Shown here piece by piece: positions 7,379 to 16,479 of a stretch of 37,499 nt of DNA. How positions within the stretch are numbered: the stretch's first letter is position 1; each line of letters opens with the position of its first letter. Both the position numbers and the translations under genes were made by a program. A model generated the notes under the pieces. The model saw only the letters and a program-made list of their open reading frames with translations. It was not told the origin of the DNA and did not search any database. This stretch comes from Bacteroidaceae bacterium (lineage in GTDB: Bacteria > Bacteroidota > Bacteroidia > Bacteroidales > Bacteroidaceae): contig JAFSKR010000042.1 in the NCBI GenBank assembly GCA_017448825.1, forward strand, positions 1 to 37,499, in the 5' to 3' direction.

Positions 7379-10300
7379 TCATTTTTCTTTTGGGTGTCGT
7401 CGGCAGAAGTTGAGGAAGTCACAGTAGGAACAGTGCTGTTCGTCAGTGCACTGGGCAAAGATGCCACAGGTGTTTTCTTCTCCATCTTGGTTCACACCGT
7501 CTTTGCTTTCTTCGTATGGTGTGAAAATCTCTTCTATTTTCTGGGTGAGCAGGTTGTGATAGGCTTCGCCGTATTGTGCCTTGAAGTCCTCCATCTCCTC
7601 TTTCTTCTCACCGTCGGGTGGGGTCAGCTTCACGATGCCTGAATAGTTCTTCCCGTAGTCCTTGGCACAATACATGAGGGCTGGCACCACGGCTGTATGG
7701 GCGTAGGCAGGACAGCCTTCGGTGACGACTTTGGCATAATACAGGGTCTGCATGATGTGGTAGTTCCCCGTACACTTTTTAGAGTCGAAAAGTTCCTCCA
7801 GATAGTTGGCGGTGTGTGCCCTGATGCTGGTTTTGTAATCCACGATGCGGATGCGGTCGCCATGCGAGGTGTGGAGCAGGTCAAGTCGGTCGATGTAGCC
7901 ACCGATGAGTACTGTCCCCCTCTTCCTTCCATTTGCTCCATGATGTAACACCGTCGTGTACTTCTTCTCTTGACTGACGATTTGTAGGTATCCGCCTTCA
8001 CTTTCCAGCTCTTCCGCCATCATGTGGTCAGCGGTGATTTGGTTGATGACAAACTCCTTGATGACATGGCGGTTGATTAATTGGGTACCGTTCAAGGTCA
8101 TCCGATATGTGTCGTTGCCATAGTTGATGTCGTTGCCGTTCTCGTCTTTCTCGGGGCGATGGAACAGATGGATGGCAAAGGCATTGTTAAGTTTCTGTTT
8201 GATTAGTTCGTCGCTGCCTGCCAGCTGCTTCAGCGTTTCGCTGCCGAGGGGCTTGCCCACGTATGGCTCATAGAGTTTCTGCATGACATGGTGGAAAAGC
8301 GTGCCGAACATGGGTTTGTCCACATCTTCAGACACCTCGTCGTCGGGGCGCAGTTCTGCCACGTAGTTGAAGTAGAACTTGAGTGGACACTTCATGTAGG
8401 TGTTGATGGCAGAAGGCGACAGGATTCTTTCCTCGTTGAAACGCTCATGTAGCTTGACCATCACCCCCTCATCCTTCACCACACTGAATGGCTTCACCAT
8501 TTCGGTCTCACTGGCAGAAGTGAAACGGTGTTGGACTATCGCTTGCCCTTTGCCAAAGAGCTCATCGCTTTCCGCCAGTGTTTGCAACATGAACCGCGAC
8601 ATCTCCCCCTTGCTGCCACCTTCTGTGCTGGTGTTGTAGAGCAAGGTGATGTTCTCTGCCCGTTGTAGCAGTCGGTAGTAATAGTAAGCATACAGGCTCA
8701 CCTCCCGCTCAATGGTCGTCATGCCGTAGGCAGCCCTCAGGGTGTAAGGGATGAGCGATGCTCGTTTGTCCGACTTAGGCATTTGCCCCTCGTTGACCGA
8801 AAGCATGATGACATTACGGAAATCGAGGTTACGGGTTTCCAGCAGACCCATCACCTGCAATCCTACGGCAGGTTCTCCGTGGAAGGGAATCGTGGTTTGC
8901 CTGAGCAGCTGCATGATGAGTCGCATCAGTGTCTCGTCGCTCACATCCAGTGCGCTGTGTCCCTCCTGCAACGTGTGGATGCGGTTCACTACCGTATAGG
9001 CCATGAAAATGGACTCCTTCTCCATCTGCAAAGTGAAATCTTGACTACCAAAAGTTTCTTGATAACTCTGTCCCACCAGCGAAATGATTTCTGCCAGATA
9101 GGTTGTTAGTGCCTTGCCCGACACTTTTGTGAAGAGGCGAGCTAAGAGGGCATGGTCTGCAAACAGTTCCTTTTCGGGGAAAACCACGTTGTTTCTCATC
9201 AGTTCCAGCAGTTTCTCCTGGCTCTCCCTGCCCACCAGTCGTTGCACAAGTGCATGCTTTAGTACTGCTGCCACCTGTTTATATCGCCATGCTCCCTGCA
9301 CAGAGCGTCCATGCACCTGTAGTTCGAGCAGAGTTTGGACAAGCGAAAACACTGCCGTTCCGCTGAGTGGATAGCCCATCGTCACGTTTACTGCCTCCAC
9401 TTCCCCGATGCTGTGCAGGACAGGCAACAGTAGGTTCTCGTTGCAGAGCACGATGGCAGATTCTCTAAGTGGCTCCCCTTCTTTGATGTGCAGACGTTTC
9501 CACTCGTCGATGTAGCGTGTCTGTGCATTCTCGGTGGGCGACTGGATGAACGTGATGCACTTTGGTCGTCTCATGTTCTCATACACCCCTTTGTCTGTCA
9601 GTTCGCTGCCCAGTTGCCTGATGTTCTCCATGATGAACACCCCTGCTTCATACCCTATATCTCTGCCGCTCGTATGGGTGTATGCCACATCATAGTCCCA
9701 ATAAAATTTGGCATCCCGATTTTGTTTGACATATCGGAACAATTCCAACTCCGTCTTGTTCAACACATTAAACCCCACCATCACGTATGTCCTTGACCCC
9801 AGTCTGCCGTCCGTTTTCCTTCTCGCTTCCTCTTCCTTGCCTGTCAGCACCTCCACCACCAGACGTTTCAGCAATCCCTCATACACCATCCCTCTCTCCT
9901 GTTCTCCCTGCTTGGCGAGTAGGATGGCGCGATACGCCTCATAAATCTCCGTCAGACGATTCCATAATGTCCCGAAGCGCCCCTTCAGCATCGTGCCTGC
10001 ACCGTCGAGAAAATGCCCGAAGAACTGCTCAATGGCTTCCCTTTGTTTCTCGTCTAGGAAAGAGAAGTCTGTCATCTCCTTCAAGTCAGCGATGTTGAGG
10101 AACAATTTTCGTGGTTCCACCATGTTGTTGTCGATGTCTTGAAAATCGCTTAGCATCATCTCCATCAGCCCATAAAGTTGGTCAAGCGATTTGGTGGGCT
10201 GCATCTTCTGCTGATACACCTCCCACAGCTTCACCACCAACCATACAGGGTCGCCCACCGTATGGTCGGAAAGAGAGGCAAACAACTCACTGATGGTGGT

Positions 10301-10465
10301 GTATTCAGGAGTCCAGATTGTTTTGCCCCCAGCATTCTCCCACAGATAGCTGCTAAAGAACAGGCTTGCACGTTTGTTCGGAAAGACCAACGTTACATTC
10401 TGAAAGTTTCCCCTCATCTTCCGATAGAGGTCATCTGCCACAAGTTGTAAGAAAGGAGCCACCAT
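7379..10465 (-). CDS. addB: AddB-like helicase-nuclease subunit
   Basis: A 1028-residue protein, the partner of the upstream AddA in the RecBCD-equivalent complex that resects double-strand breaks for recombination. The N-terminus (NVTLVFPNKRASLFFSSYL) is the degenerate helicase-like half; the Walker A lysine motif of an active helicase is not seen. The C-terminus is a RecB-type PD-(D/E)XK nuclease: GTLFHHVMQKLYEPY, then IRIVDYKTS with catalytic Asp876 and Lys878. Four cysteines are placed as in the AddB iron-sulfur staple: Cys693 in KCPLKFYFNYV and Cys1012, Cys1015 and Cys1021 in CSYCDFLNFCRR. This supports an Fe-S nuclease domain. AddA lies 77 bases upstream in the same direction. No promoter is evident between them, so they probably share a transcript. 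Confidence 0.88.
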   Translation of the reverse strand: MVAPFLQLVADDLYRKMRGNFQNVTLVFPNKRASLFFSSYLWENAGGKTIWTPEYTTISELFASLSDHTVGDPVWLVVKLWEVYQQKMQPTKSLDQLYGLMEMMLSDFQDIDNNMVEPRKLFLNIADLKEMTDFSFLDEKQREAIEQFFGHFLDGAGTMLKGRFGTLWNRLTEIYEAYRAILLAKQGEQERGMVYEGLLKRLVVEVLTGKEEEARRKTDGRLGSRTYVMVGFNVLNKTELELFRYVKQNRDAKFYWDYDVAYTHTSGRDIGYEAGVFIMENIRQLGSELTDKGVYENMRRPKCITFIQSPTENAQTRYIDEWKRLHIKEGEPLRESAIVLCNENLLLPVLHSIGEVEAVNVTMGYPLSGTAVFSLVQTLLELQVHGRSVQGAWRYKQVAAVLKHALVQRLVGRESQEKLLELMRNNVVFPEKELFADHALLARLFTKVSGKALTTYLAEIISLVGQSYQETFGSQDFTLQMEKESIFMAYTVVNRIHTLQEGHSALDVSDETLMRLIMQLLRQTTIPFHGEPAVGLQVMGLLETRNLDFRNVIMLSVNEGQMPKSDKRASLIPYTLRAAYGMTTIEREVSLYAYYYYRLLQRAENITLLYNTSTEGGSKGEMSRFMLQTLAESDELFGKGQAIVQHRFTSASETEMVKPFSVVKDEGVMVKLHERFNEERILSPSAINTYMKCPLKFYFNYVAELRPDDEVSEDVDKPMFGTLFHHVMQKLYEPYVGKPLGSETLKQLAGSDELIKQKLNNAFAIHLFHRPEKDENGNDINYGNDTYRMTLNGTQLINRHVIKEFVINQITADHMMAEELESEGGYLQIVSQEKKYTTVLHHGANGRKRGTVLIGGYIDRLDLLHTSHGDRIRIVDYKTSIRAHTANYLEELFDSKKCTGNYHIMQTLYYAKVVTEGCPAYAHTAVVPALMYCAKDYGKNYSGIVKLTPPDGEKKEEMEDFKAQYGEAYHNLLTQKIEEIFTPYEESKDGVNQDGEENTCGIFAQCTDEQHCSYCDFLNFCRRHPKEK

Positions 10466-10542
10466 TATATGTATAATTTGTTCATTTACAATTAGTCTAT
10501 AGAGTAACTTGTTTTTTCGTTTTTATTGGAGCGTGTGGCGGC

Positions 10543-13500
10543 TTAGACTGCTACCACAAGCCCGTCAAGGATGTACCAGAGGTAGGCTTCGACGGAGGTG
10601 TAGCCGATTTGGGTGAGTAGGTTTTTGTAGTGTTGGACTTGCTGGCGGTGGGTGGAGGGTGCCATGAGGGTGCCGTCGGCTTTTCGGCTCACAACGCCTC
10701 GGGCGGTCTTGTAGTCGATGACGATGGCGCGCTGACCCTGCACGACGACGCGGTCGGGACGTTTGCTGTTCAGCAGATTGTTTTGGGTAGAGAGGATGTC
10801 TCGTTCACTGAGCACTTTCCACGCTGCGGAGAACCACTCGGGATGCTGGGGGGTGATCTCTTCTATCATGCGAGTCACTTCCGCCTGTGCTTTGTGGGCT
10901 TCGAGTAGGGTGCCGAAACAGCCGCGCGACTGGAGGAGACTGACGGTGCGAGGCACATCGTGGAGGGTGCGGATGTGTTGGAAGATGGCATGGTATAGGT
11001 TACCGAGGCTGATGAGGCGGATGCGTTCGGTGTGTTGCTGTAGCTTGGGGTCTAAGGAGTCTTCAGTGATGAACATTTCTGACTCATAACTCTGTCGGAA
11101 TTCTGCTGTCGAAGGGTGGGAGGCGAACGAGACGGGCTGGGGGGCGTAATCGCATTCTAAAACATTCGTTTCTTGCGGTAGGGCATGGGTCTTTTTTTCG
11201 TTCTCGGGGTCTTTGGATGCCACGATATCGCCCCACTGATAGATTGTTGCGTTTTCCTCTTCTGTTGGTGTCATCTGGGGGGGCATGGCTCTGAGCAGGA
11301 TTGTCTGGGCACTGTCTGTCTGAGTGTTTTCCGCATCGGGGGCTTGGTCGTTCTTGTTACCTGTGAGGATGATGAGATTGTGCTTGGCGCGTGTGAACGC
11401 TACGTAGAGCACGTTGATGTTGTCCACAAGGGTTCGGAGTTCTTCTGTTCGGCGGTCGTCGGCGAAGATGCTGTCGTCTTTCGCCTTGCCCACACTGACG
11501 GGCAGCAGGGGCATCATGTTGTAGGGGGCTTCGTGGGGGATGCACCACATCACTTCGGTGTCTTTTGGCTTGATGGTCCATGAACAGGAGGGGATGATGA
11601 CGGTGTGGAACTCCAGACCTTTTGACTTGTGTATAGTCATGATGCGCACGCCTTCTGATGCTCCGTTGGGGATGGTCTTCTCGCAGAGGCCTTCGTCCCA
11701 TGCCTTGAGGAAGGAGTCAAGGTCTGTTGGGTTGTCCTCGCAATACTGCCCGATGAGGTCGTTGAAGTAGAAGAGATAGGCATCCTGCCCCTCCATCTTG
11801 TCCAACAGGAAAGTCTGGCAGAGGTCTTCCACGAGTTCGGGCAGGTTTTTATACCGCAGTTGCTCCCGTTTTGCTGTGTCGAAGTGGGTGGGGAGCATGT
11901 GACGATGTGCCAATGTGTAGAGGGGCAGTTTATCTTGGGGGGAGGCTATGGCTCTGAGGGCAGTGATGAGGAGGTGGATGGCTGGAGATGCATCCAAACG
12001 GAAGGCTTCGTCGGAGACGACTTTCACGGGCAGCACGTTTTGATGCTGATTGAAGAAGTCGCATATCTGTGGCACTTCTCTGTTGTATCTCACCAAGATG
12101 GTGATGTCGCTGGCTTTCACTCCTTGTGCCATCAGTTCCTTCACTGAGCGTTGTAGATGTTCCATCATGTCTGCTTCGTCCTTCAGGTTGGTCACGCTCA
12201 CATATCCTTGCTCTTCGGATTGTTTCACCTCTTGCTCCACCTTTCCGTAGGCTGTGGTGAGGGCTGGGCAATGTGTCTGTAGGAGGTTGACGGCATTCTG
12301 GAACAGAGCATTGTTGAACTCCACTACACGTCGGGACGAGCGGTAGTTAAATTGGGCTGGTATTTCTTCTATCAGTCCTCGTAAGTCGTGGTCGCGTTCG
12401 ATGTTGTTCAGAATCTGCCAGTCAGAGTTGCGGAAACGGTAGATGCTCTGCTTTACATCACCTACGATGAGGCACGTGCCTCCCGTGGCCATACTGTTGA
12501 GGATGAGAGGCTTGAAGTTTTCCCACTGCAAGGTTGAGGTGTCTTGAAACTCGTCTATCATCAGATGCCGGATGACTGTGCCTGTTTTTTCGTAGATGAA
12601 GGGGATATCTTGTTGGGCTATCATGCCCAGCAGGAAGTTGGCGGTCTCTGACAGGAGAAAGCGATTGTTCTCGTTGTTCAAGTCTTTCACTTTCTCGCTG
12701 ATTGCGTTGAGGAGCATCAGCGAATAGAGGTGTTGGCCGATGGCGTTGACGGTGTGGAGGTGTCCGACGTAGATGTCGTGCAGGTGGAACAGTTTTGTCA
12801 GCATGGGCATGAGCACTTGCTGCACTTGCAGTTCGAGTACGGAACGATTCTTTGACGATTTCTTGAACCACTTGTCCACGTTTTCGGTATGTTCCTCTAT
12901 CTTGTCAGAGAAGGTGCCCTTGCTGGTTCCAGTTGATTCGGTGACTCTATAGTCTCGGACTTTCTCCAGAAATGTCACTATGGCTGTCGTGCAGTCTTTC
13001 TCGTTCATGCCATATTCCTTGTATGCCTCCAGCATTTGGGTCGCCAAATCGGTTACCTCCTTTTTCTTCTCTTCCAAATGTTTGTTGATGATGGTGCGGT
13101 ATTGATAGATGGTGCTCTGGTTGGTGATGCGCTGTCTCACCTCCTCGCCATGAATGAGGTAGTTCTCCTTGAAGATATTACGTCCGAAGTCCTTCACCGT
13201 CCCATCCACTTGCCACGAACGATTGCTTTTGATCTTCTCCTCGATGAACTCGATGATGGAACGGAACTCGGAACTCCCCTCTCTCAGGTTGTCAATAATC
13301 TCATCCACTGCATCAGCCAACACTTTGCCCTCGTCCAGTTCCACTTTCATGTTGACAGGTAACTCCAGTTCGCTGGCTATCTCACGAACGATGCTCTGGA
13401 AAAAGGAATCAATGGTCTCGATGTGGAAGCGGCTGTAGTCGTGGATGATGTTGGAAAGTGCCGACCTCGCTCGTTGCTTGAGGATTTCTCGATTGAGTGT

Positions 13501-13803
13501 CTGTAGTTGAGAACGATATGGCTCTTCCATCCATCGGGGAACCAACTTCATTCTCTCGAGGTTCGCCATGACGTTATCCATATAGTCGTCGGCACTCTTC
13601 AAGCCATGTCCCATTGCCCAAAGAGTGCCCAAGATGCGTTGCTTCATCTCCGTGGTTGCCTTGTTGGTGAACGTCACAGCCAATATCTCTCGATAGGCCA
13701 AAGGGTTCACCATCAGCAAGGTGATATACTCCACTGCCAAGGTGAACGTCTTGCCCGAACCTGCCGATGCCCGATAGATTTTCAATGCCTGATGTTCTTT
13801 CAT
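10543..13803 (-). CDS. addA: AddA-like UvrD-family helicase-nuclease
   Basis: A 1086-residue SF1A DNA helicase and nuclease, the motor subunit of AddAB. The frame is open from 13881, but the ATG at 13801-13803 (MKEHQALKIYRASAGSGKT) is chosen. The longer form adds 26 residues that would overlap the upstream gene's 3' end and lack conservation of type. Motifs in order are: Walker A ASAGSGKTFT (about residues 12-21), LAVTFTNKATTEMKQRI, the Walker B box IDEFQDTS (Asp417, Glu418), VGDVKQSIYRFRNSD, VRIMTIHKSKGLEF and LYVAFTRAKHNLII. A C-terminal RecB-like nuclease domain has VIDYKTARG (Asp1030, Lys1032). Together with AddB it loads RecA after break resection. It begins 44 bases after the DUF3256 gene, at the end of the efflux gene series. 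Confidence 0.9.
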   Translation of the reverse strand: MKEHQALKIYRASAGSGKTFTLAVEYITLLMVNPLAYREILAVTFTNKATTEMKQRILGTLWAMGHGLKSADDYMDNVMANLERMKLVPRWMEEPYRSQLQTLNREILKQRARSALSNIIHDYSRFHIETIDSFFQSIVREIASELELPVNMKVELDEGKVLADAVDEIIDNLREGSSEFRSIIEFIEEKIKSNRSWQVDGTVKDFGRNIFKENYLIHGEEVRQRITNQSTIYQYRTIINKHLEEKKKEVTDLATQMLEAYKEYGMNEKDCTTAIVTFLEKVRDYRVTESTGTSKGTFSDKIEEHTENVDKWFKKSSKNRSVLELQVQQVLMPMLTKLFHLHDIYVGHLHTVNAIGQHLYSLMLLNAISEKVKDLNNENNRFLLSETANFLLGMIAQQDIPFIYEKTGTVIRHLMIDEFQDTSTLQWENFKPLILNSMATGGTCLIVGDVKQSIYRFRNSDWQILNNIERDHDLRGLIEEIPAQFNYRSSRRVVEFNNALFQNAVNLLQTHCPALTTAYGKVEQEVKQSEEQGYVSVTNLKDEADMMEHLQRSVKELMAQGVKASDITILVRYNREVPQICDFFNQHQNVLPVKVVSDEAFRLDASPAIHLLITALRAIASPQDKLPLYTLAHRHMLPTHFDTAKREQLRYKNLPELVEDLCQTFLLDKMEGQDAYLFYFNDLIGQYCEDNPTDLDSFLKAWDEGLCEKTIPNGASEGVRIMTIHKSKGLEFHTVIIPSCSWTIKPKDTEVMWCIPHEAPYNMMPLLPVSVGKAKDDSIFADDRRTEELRTLVDNINVLYVAFTRAKHNLIILTGNKNDQAPDAENTQTDSAQTILLRAMPPQMTPTEEENATIYQWGDIVASKDPENEKKTHALPQETNVLECDYAPQPVSFASHPSTAEFRQSYESEMFITEDSLDPKLQQHTERIRLISLGNLYHAIFQHIRTLHDVPRTVSLLQSRGCFGTLLEAHKAQAEVTRMIEEITPQHPEWFSAAWKVLSERDILSTQNNLLNSKRPDRVVVQGQRAIVIDYKTARGVVSRKADGTLMAPSTHRQQVQHYKNLLTQIGYTSVEAYLWYILDGLVVAV

Positions 13804-13847
13804 GGTGATGACTTGTTCGATGATGTTGATGCAAAAGAAGAGTGTGA

Positions 13848-14420
13848 CTATTGGATAAACTTGTTGACTTCTTTTTCCCAATGCAATGTTGTAGTGATGG
13901 GTTCTATTTTGCCTATTGTTGAACCCTCATCAGTGTGCAGTGCTAATGGATTTTGTGTAATGATGGTCAGTATGTTTGTGGCAGGGTCAATGGTGATTTG
14001 ACGAAATTCTGCTGATGTCGGCTGATTGATAAAGTCTTCGTTATGTAGTGCTTTCCATTCAGTAGAATAGAAACTGATAGACGAATCGCTGATGCTGTCA
14101 CATAAGACTGTGCTGATGACCATGATGATTGAACTTCCATCGTTGAGAGGCAGAAGCTTCATTGTTTTCTCTGAACTTTTGGATACTTCAAGTTGTGCGA
14201 ATTGATCTGTCAGAGTGTGCATCGTGGAGACATAACGAAAGGTATTTCGTGTCTGCATGGGCTTGTTGTTTCGTTGATTGTCGACCAACTCTAAACGATT
14301 GTACTCTGACAAGGCTGGACATATTTCTTGAGGCATTTTCAGGAAGAGGTCTTTCAGCGACTGTGCGTGGAGCGGACTGGCGCAGAGCAGTACAAACAAA
14401 AGGAAATTCAGTGTTTTCAT
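13848..14420 (-). CDS. DUF3256-family exported protein
   Basis: A 190-residue protein with a signal peptide (MKTLNFLLFVLLCASPLHAQ, cleavage near residue 19). The mature start SLKDLFLKMPQEICPALSEYNRLELVDNQ is characteristic of DUF3256, a family nearly confined to Bacteroidales and without assigned function. The rest is predicted beta-rich with Ser/Thr-rich strands. It begins 18 bases after the stop of the MacB-like permease gene and ends 44 bases before addA, linking the efflux genes to the recombination genes in one direction. Whether it acts with the exporter in the periplasm is unknown; its position directly after the permease makes this worth considering. Confidence 0.8.
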   Translation of the reverse strand: MKTLNFLLFVLLCASPLHAQSLKDLFLKMPQEICPALSEYNRLELVDNQRNNKPMQTRNTFRYVSTMHTLTDQFAQLEVSKSSEKTMKLLPLNDGSSIIMVISTVLCDSISDSSISFYSTEWKALHNEDFINQPTSAEFRQITIDPATNILTIITQNPLALHTDEGSTIGKIEPITTTLHWEKEVNKFIQ

Positions 14421-14438
14421 ACAGATGTTTTCTAAATG

Positions 14439-15665
14439 TTATTCGTGTCGGATAGCCTCGATGGGGTCCATGTTGGCAGCTTTGCGTGCTGGGATGTAAC
14501 CAAAGATGACACCAATGATGGTGCAGACAGCGAAGGACACATAGATAGACCACGCAGGGATGCTGGATGGCATGCCCATGAGGGGCACGACAAATTCTCC
14601 TACGAGACTGCCTAATATCACGCCGAGCAGTCCTCCTGTCAGGGAGATAATGACTGACTCGATGAGGAATTGGAGGGAGATGACCATGCCTGTGGCTCCT
14701 ACAGCCATGCGGAGACCGATTTCCTTAGTACGTTCAGTGACGGACACAAGCATGATGTTCATGATGCCGATACCTGCCACCAACAGGGAGAAAGCAGCTG
14801 CCACGACGAGGATAATGGTGACGGTGTCCATTGTGGAGGACATGGTTTCCATCATCTCAGCTTGCGAACGGATGGTGAAATCGTCCACAGCTTCCGCTTT
14901 CAGTTTATGGTTACTGCGCAGAATTTGTGTCAGTTCCTCGATGGCGGCATCAGAGAGTTCTTCGGTGAGTGCGGAGCAGACGATGGATGAGAAGTAGGTC
15001 TGTGCAGCGATGCGCTTCATCACACAGGTGTAGGGTGAGATGATGACATTATCTTGGTCCATACCCCAAGAATTGTAGCCTTTGCTTTTCAGCACACCCA
15101 CAATGCGCAGAGGAATGGACTTGAAGCGGATGTTCTTGCCGATGGCTTCTGCTTCTTTGCCTTCGCCAAAGAGTTCTTTGACAATAGTGGTGCCTACTAC
15201 GCACACCTTAGCTGCTTTTCGGATATCTTCTTCGTTGAAATTGACTCCTTCCTCTACATCCCACTGCTTGATGTCGAGATATTCTGGTGACTCGCCATAA
15301 ATGGTGGTGTTCGTGTTGCTGTTGCCATAGATGACCTGGCCTGATGCAGTGACCTCAGGCGAGACATTGCTGACAAATTTCTTTTCAGCAAGGATGCGTT
15401 GATAATCTGCCATTTTGAGGGTTTGCATTGAGGATGGGTCTTGACGTACACCGCCACGCATATCGGCACCCGGACGGATGGTCAACAGATTTGTGCCCAT
15501 GGTGGAGAGTTCCTTACGGATGCTCTCTTTGGAACCTTGACCGATGGCCATCATGATGATGACTGCTGCTACACCGATGATGATGCCGAGCATGGAGAGG
15601 AACGAACGCATCTTGTTGTTCGCTACAGCGTTGATGCTGACTTTGAAAAGATTAAGTATGTTCAC
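14439..15665 (-). CDS. MacB-like ABC transporter permease
   Basis: A 408-residue inner-membrane protein of the MacB/FtsX exporter group. One span near the N-terminus (about 20-42, SFLSMLGIIIGVAAVIIMM) is followed by the periplasmic MacB_PCD domain (about 45-250), then three C-terminal spans. Typical family motifs are seen at MNIMLVSVTERTKEIGLRMAVGA before the third-last segment and at FGYIPARKAANMDPIEAIRHE at the end. It lacks its own ATPase domain; that is the gene 49 bases upstream. Such mechanotransmission transporters move substrates from the periplasm outward through TolC, powered by the cytoplasmic ATPase. The substrate cannot be told from sequence. Confidence 0.9.
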   Translation of the reverse strand: MNILNLFKVSINAVANNKMRSFLSMLGIIIGVAAVIIMMAIGQGSKESIRKELSTMGTNLLTIRPGADMRGGVRQDPSSMQTLKMADYQRILAEKKFVSNVSPEVTASGQVIYGNSNTNTTIYGESPEYLDIKQWDVEEGVNFNEEDIRKAAKVCVVGTTIVKELFGEGKEAEAIGKNIRFKSIPLRIVGVLKSKGYNSWGMDQDNVIISPYTCVMKRIAAQTYFSSIVCSALTEELSDAAIEELTQILRSNHKLKAEAVDDFTIRSQAEMMETMSSTMDTVTIILVVAAAFSLLVAGIGIMNIMLVSVTERTKEIGLRMAVGATGMVISLQFLIESVIISLTGGLLGVILGSLVGEFVVPLMGMPSSIPAWSIYVSFAVCTIIGVIFGYIPARKAANMDPIEAIRHE

Positions 15666-15714
15666 GGTCTTATTAAATAAATCGTAAATTGTAAATCGTC
15701 AGATTGTAAATGAC

Positions 15715-16479
15715 TTAGTCGTCTTGTGGTTTGGGAAGGGCAGCCAGTGCTTCGGCTGCCGATTTGATGTTGGTGTTGAGGGTGTCTTCGCGAATCTTTC
15801 CGTCTCGCAGGTTGATGTTGCGTGAGGCATATTCAGCGATTTCGGGGTTATGGGTCACGAAGATGATGGTGCGTCCTTCCTGATGGAGTTTCTGGAAAAG
15901 CACCAACATTTCGAACGAGGTGCGTGTGTCGAGGTTACCCGTTGCCTCGTCGGCCAAGAGCACGGCAGGGTTGTTGACCAGTGCACGAGCGATGGCGACA
16001 CGCTGCATCTGTCCACCTGACATTTGGTTGCTCTTGTGGTCAAGGCGGTCGCCCAAACCTACAGCTTGCAGTGCCTTGATGGCAGCTTCGCGTCGTTGCT
16101 TGGCATTGTACTTATGATTGTACATAAGGGGAAGTTCTACATTCTCGACAGCTGTGGTCTTAGCTAAGAGGTTGTAGTTCTGGAACACGAAGCCTATTTT
16201 GCGGTTGCGTAGTTTGGCACGTTGATTCTTGCTCATCTTACGCACGGGCGTACCATCCAGATAATACTCCCCTGATGTGGGTGTATCGAGGCACCCCAAC
16301 TGGTTGAGCAAAGTAGATTTGCCTGACCCTGATGTACCTTGAATGGTCACGAACTCGCCTTCGTATATCTTGAAGCTGACCCCACGCAATGCTTTAACGG
16401 TTTCAGAGCCAACTTGAAAATAACGCTTTACGTTGTCGAGTTCGATGACGACCTTACGATTATCCTTTTGTTCACTCAT
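15715..16479 (-). CDS. MacB/LolD-like ABC transporter ATPase
   Basis: A 254-residue nucleotide-binding subunit. Walker [10 protein letters not shown] lies at residues 48-56, the Q-loop Gln at 100 (VFQNYNLL), the signature [15 protein letters not shown] begins at 153, and Walker [13 protein letters not shown] begins at 173. These are the exact features of the MacB/LolD/FtsE ATPase group. About 25 residues beyond the standard ~225 form a C-terminal tail ([20 protein letters not shown]). Its ATG overlaps the stop of the adaptor gene by one base (TAATG), indicating translational coupling. It would drive the permease encoded next, with the adaptor and TolC-like protein completing a cell-envelope-spanning exporter. 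Confidence 0.93.
   Translation of the reverse strand: MSEQKDNRKVVIELDNVKRYFQVGSETVKALRGVSFKIYEGEFVTIQGTSGSGKSTLLNQLGCLDTPTSGEYYLDGTPVRKMSKNQRAKLRNRKIGFVFQNYNLLAKTTAVENVELPLMYNHKYNAKQRREAAIKALQAVGLGDRLDHKSNQMSGGQMQRVAIARALVNNPAVLLADEATGNLDTRTSFEMLVLFQKLHQEGRTIIFVTHNPEIAEYASRNINLRDGKIREDTLNTNIKSAAEALAALPKPQDD

Noticed and set aside
15666-15714. AT-rich repeats (GTAAATTGTAAATCGT) between the ABC ATPase and permease genes as a promoter
   Set aside because: No TAnnTTTG box; it looks like a short slippage-type spacer common in this phylum.
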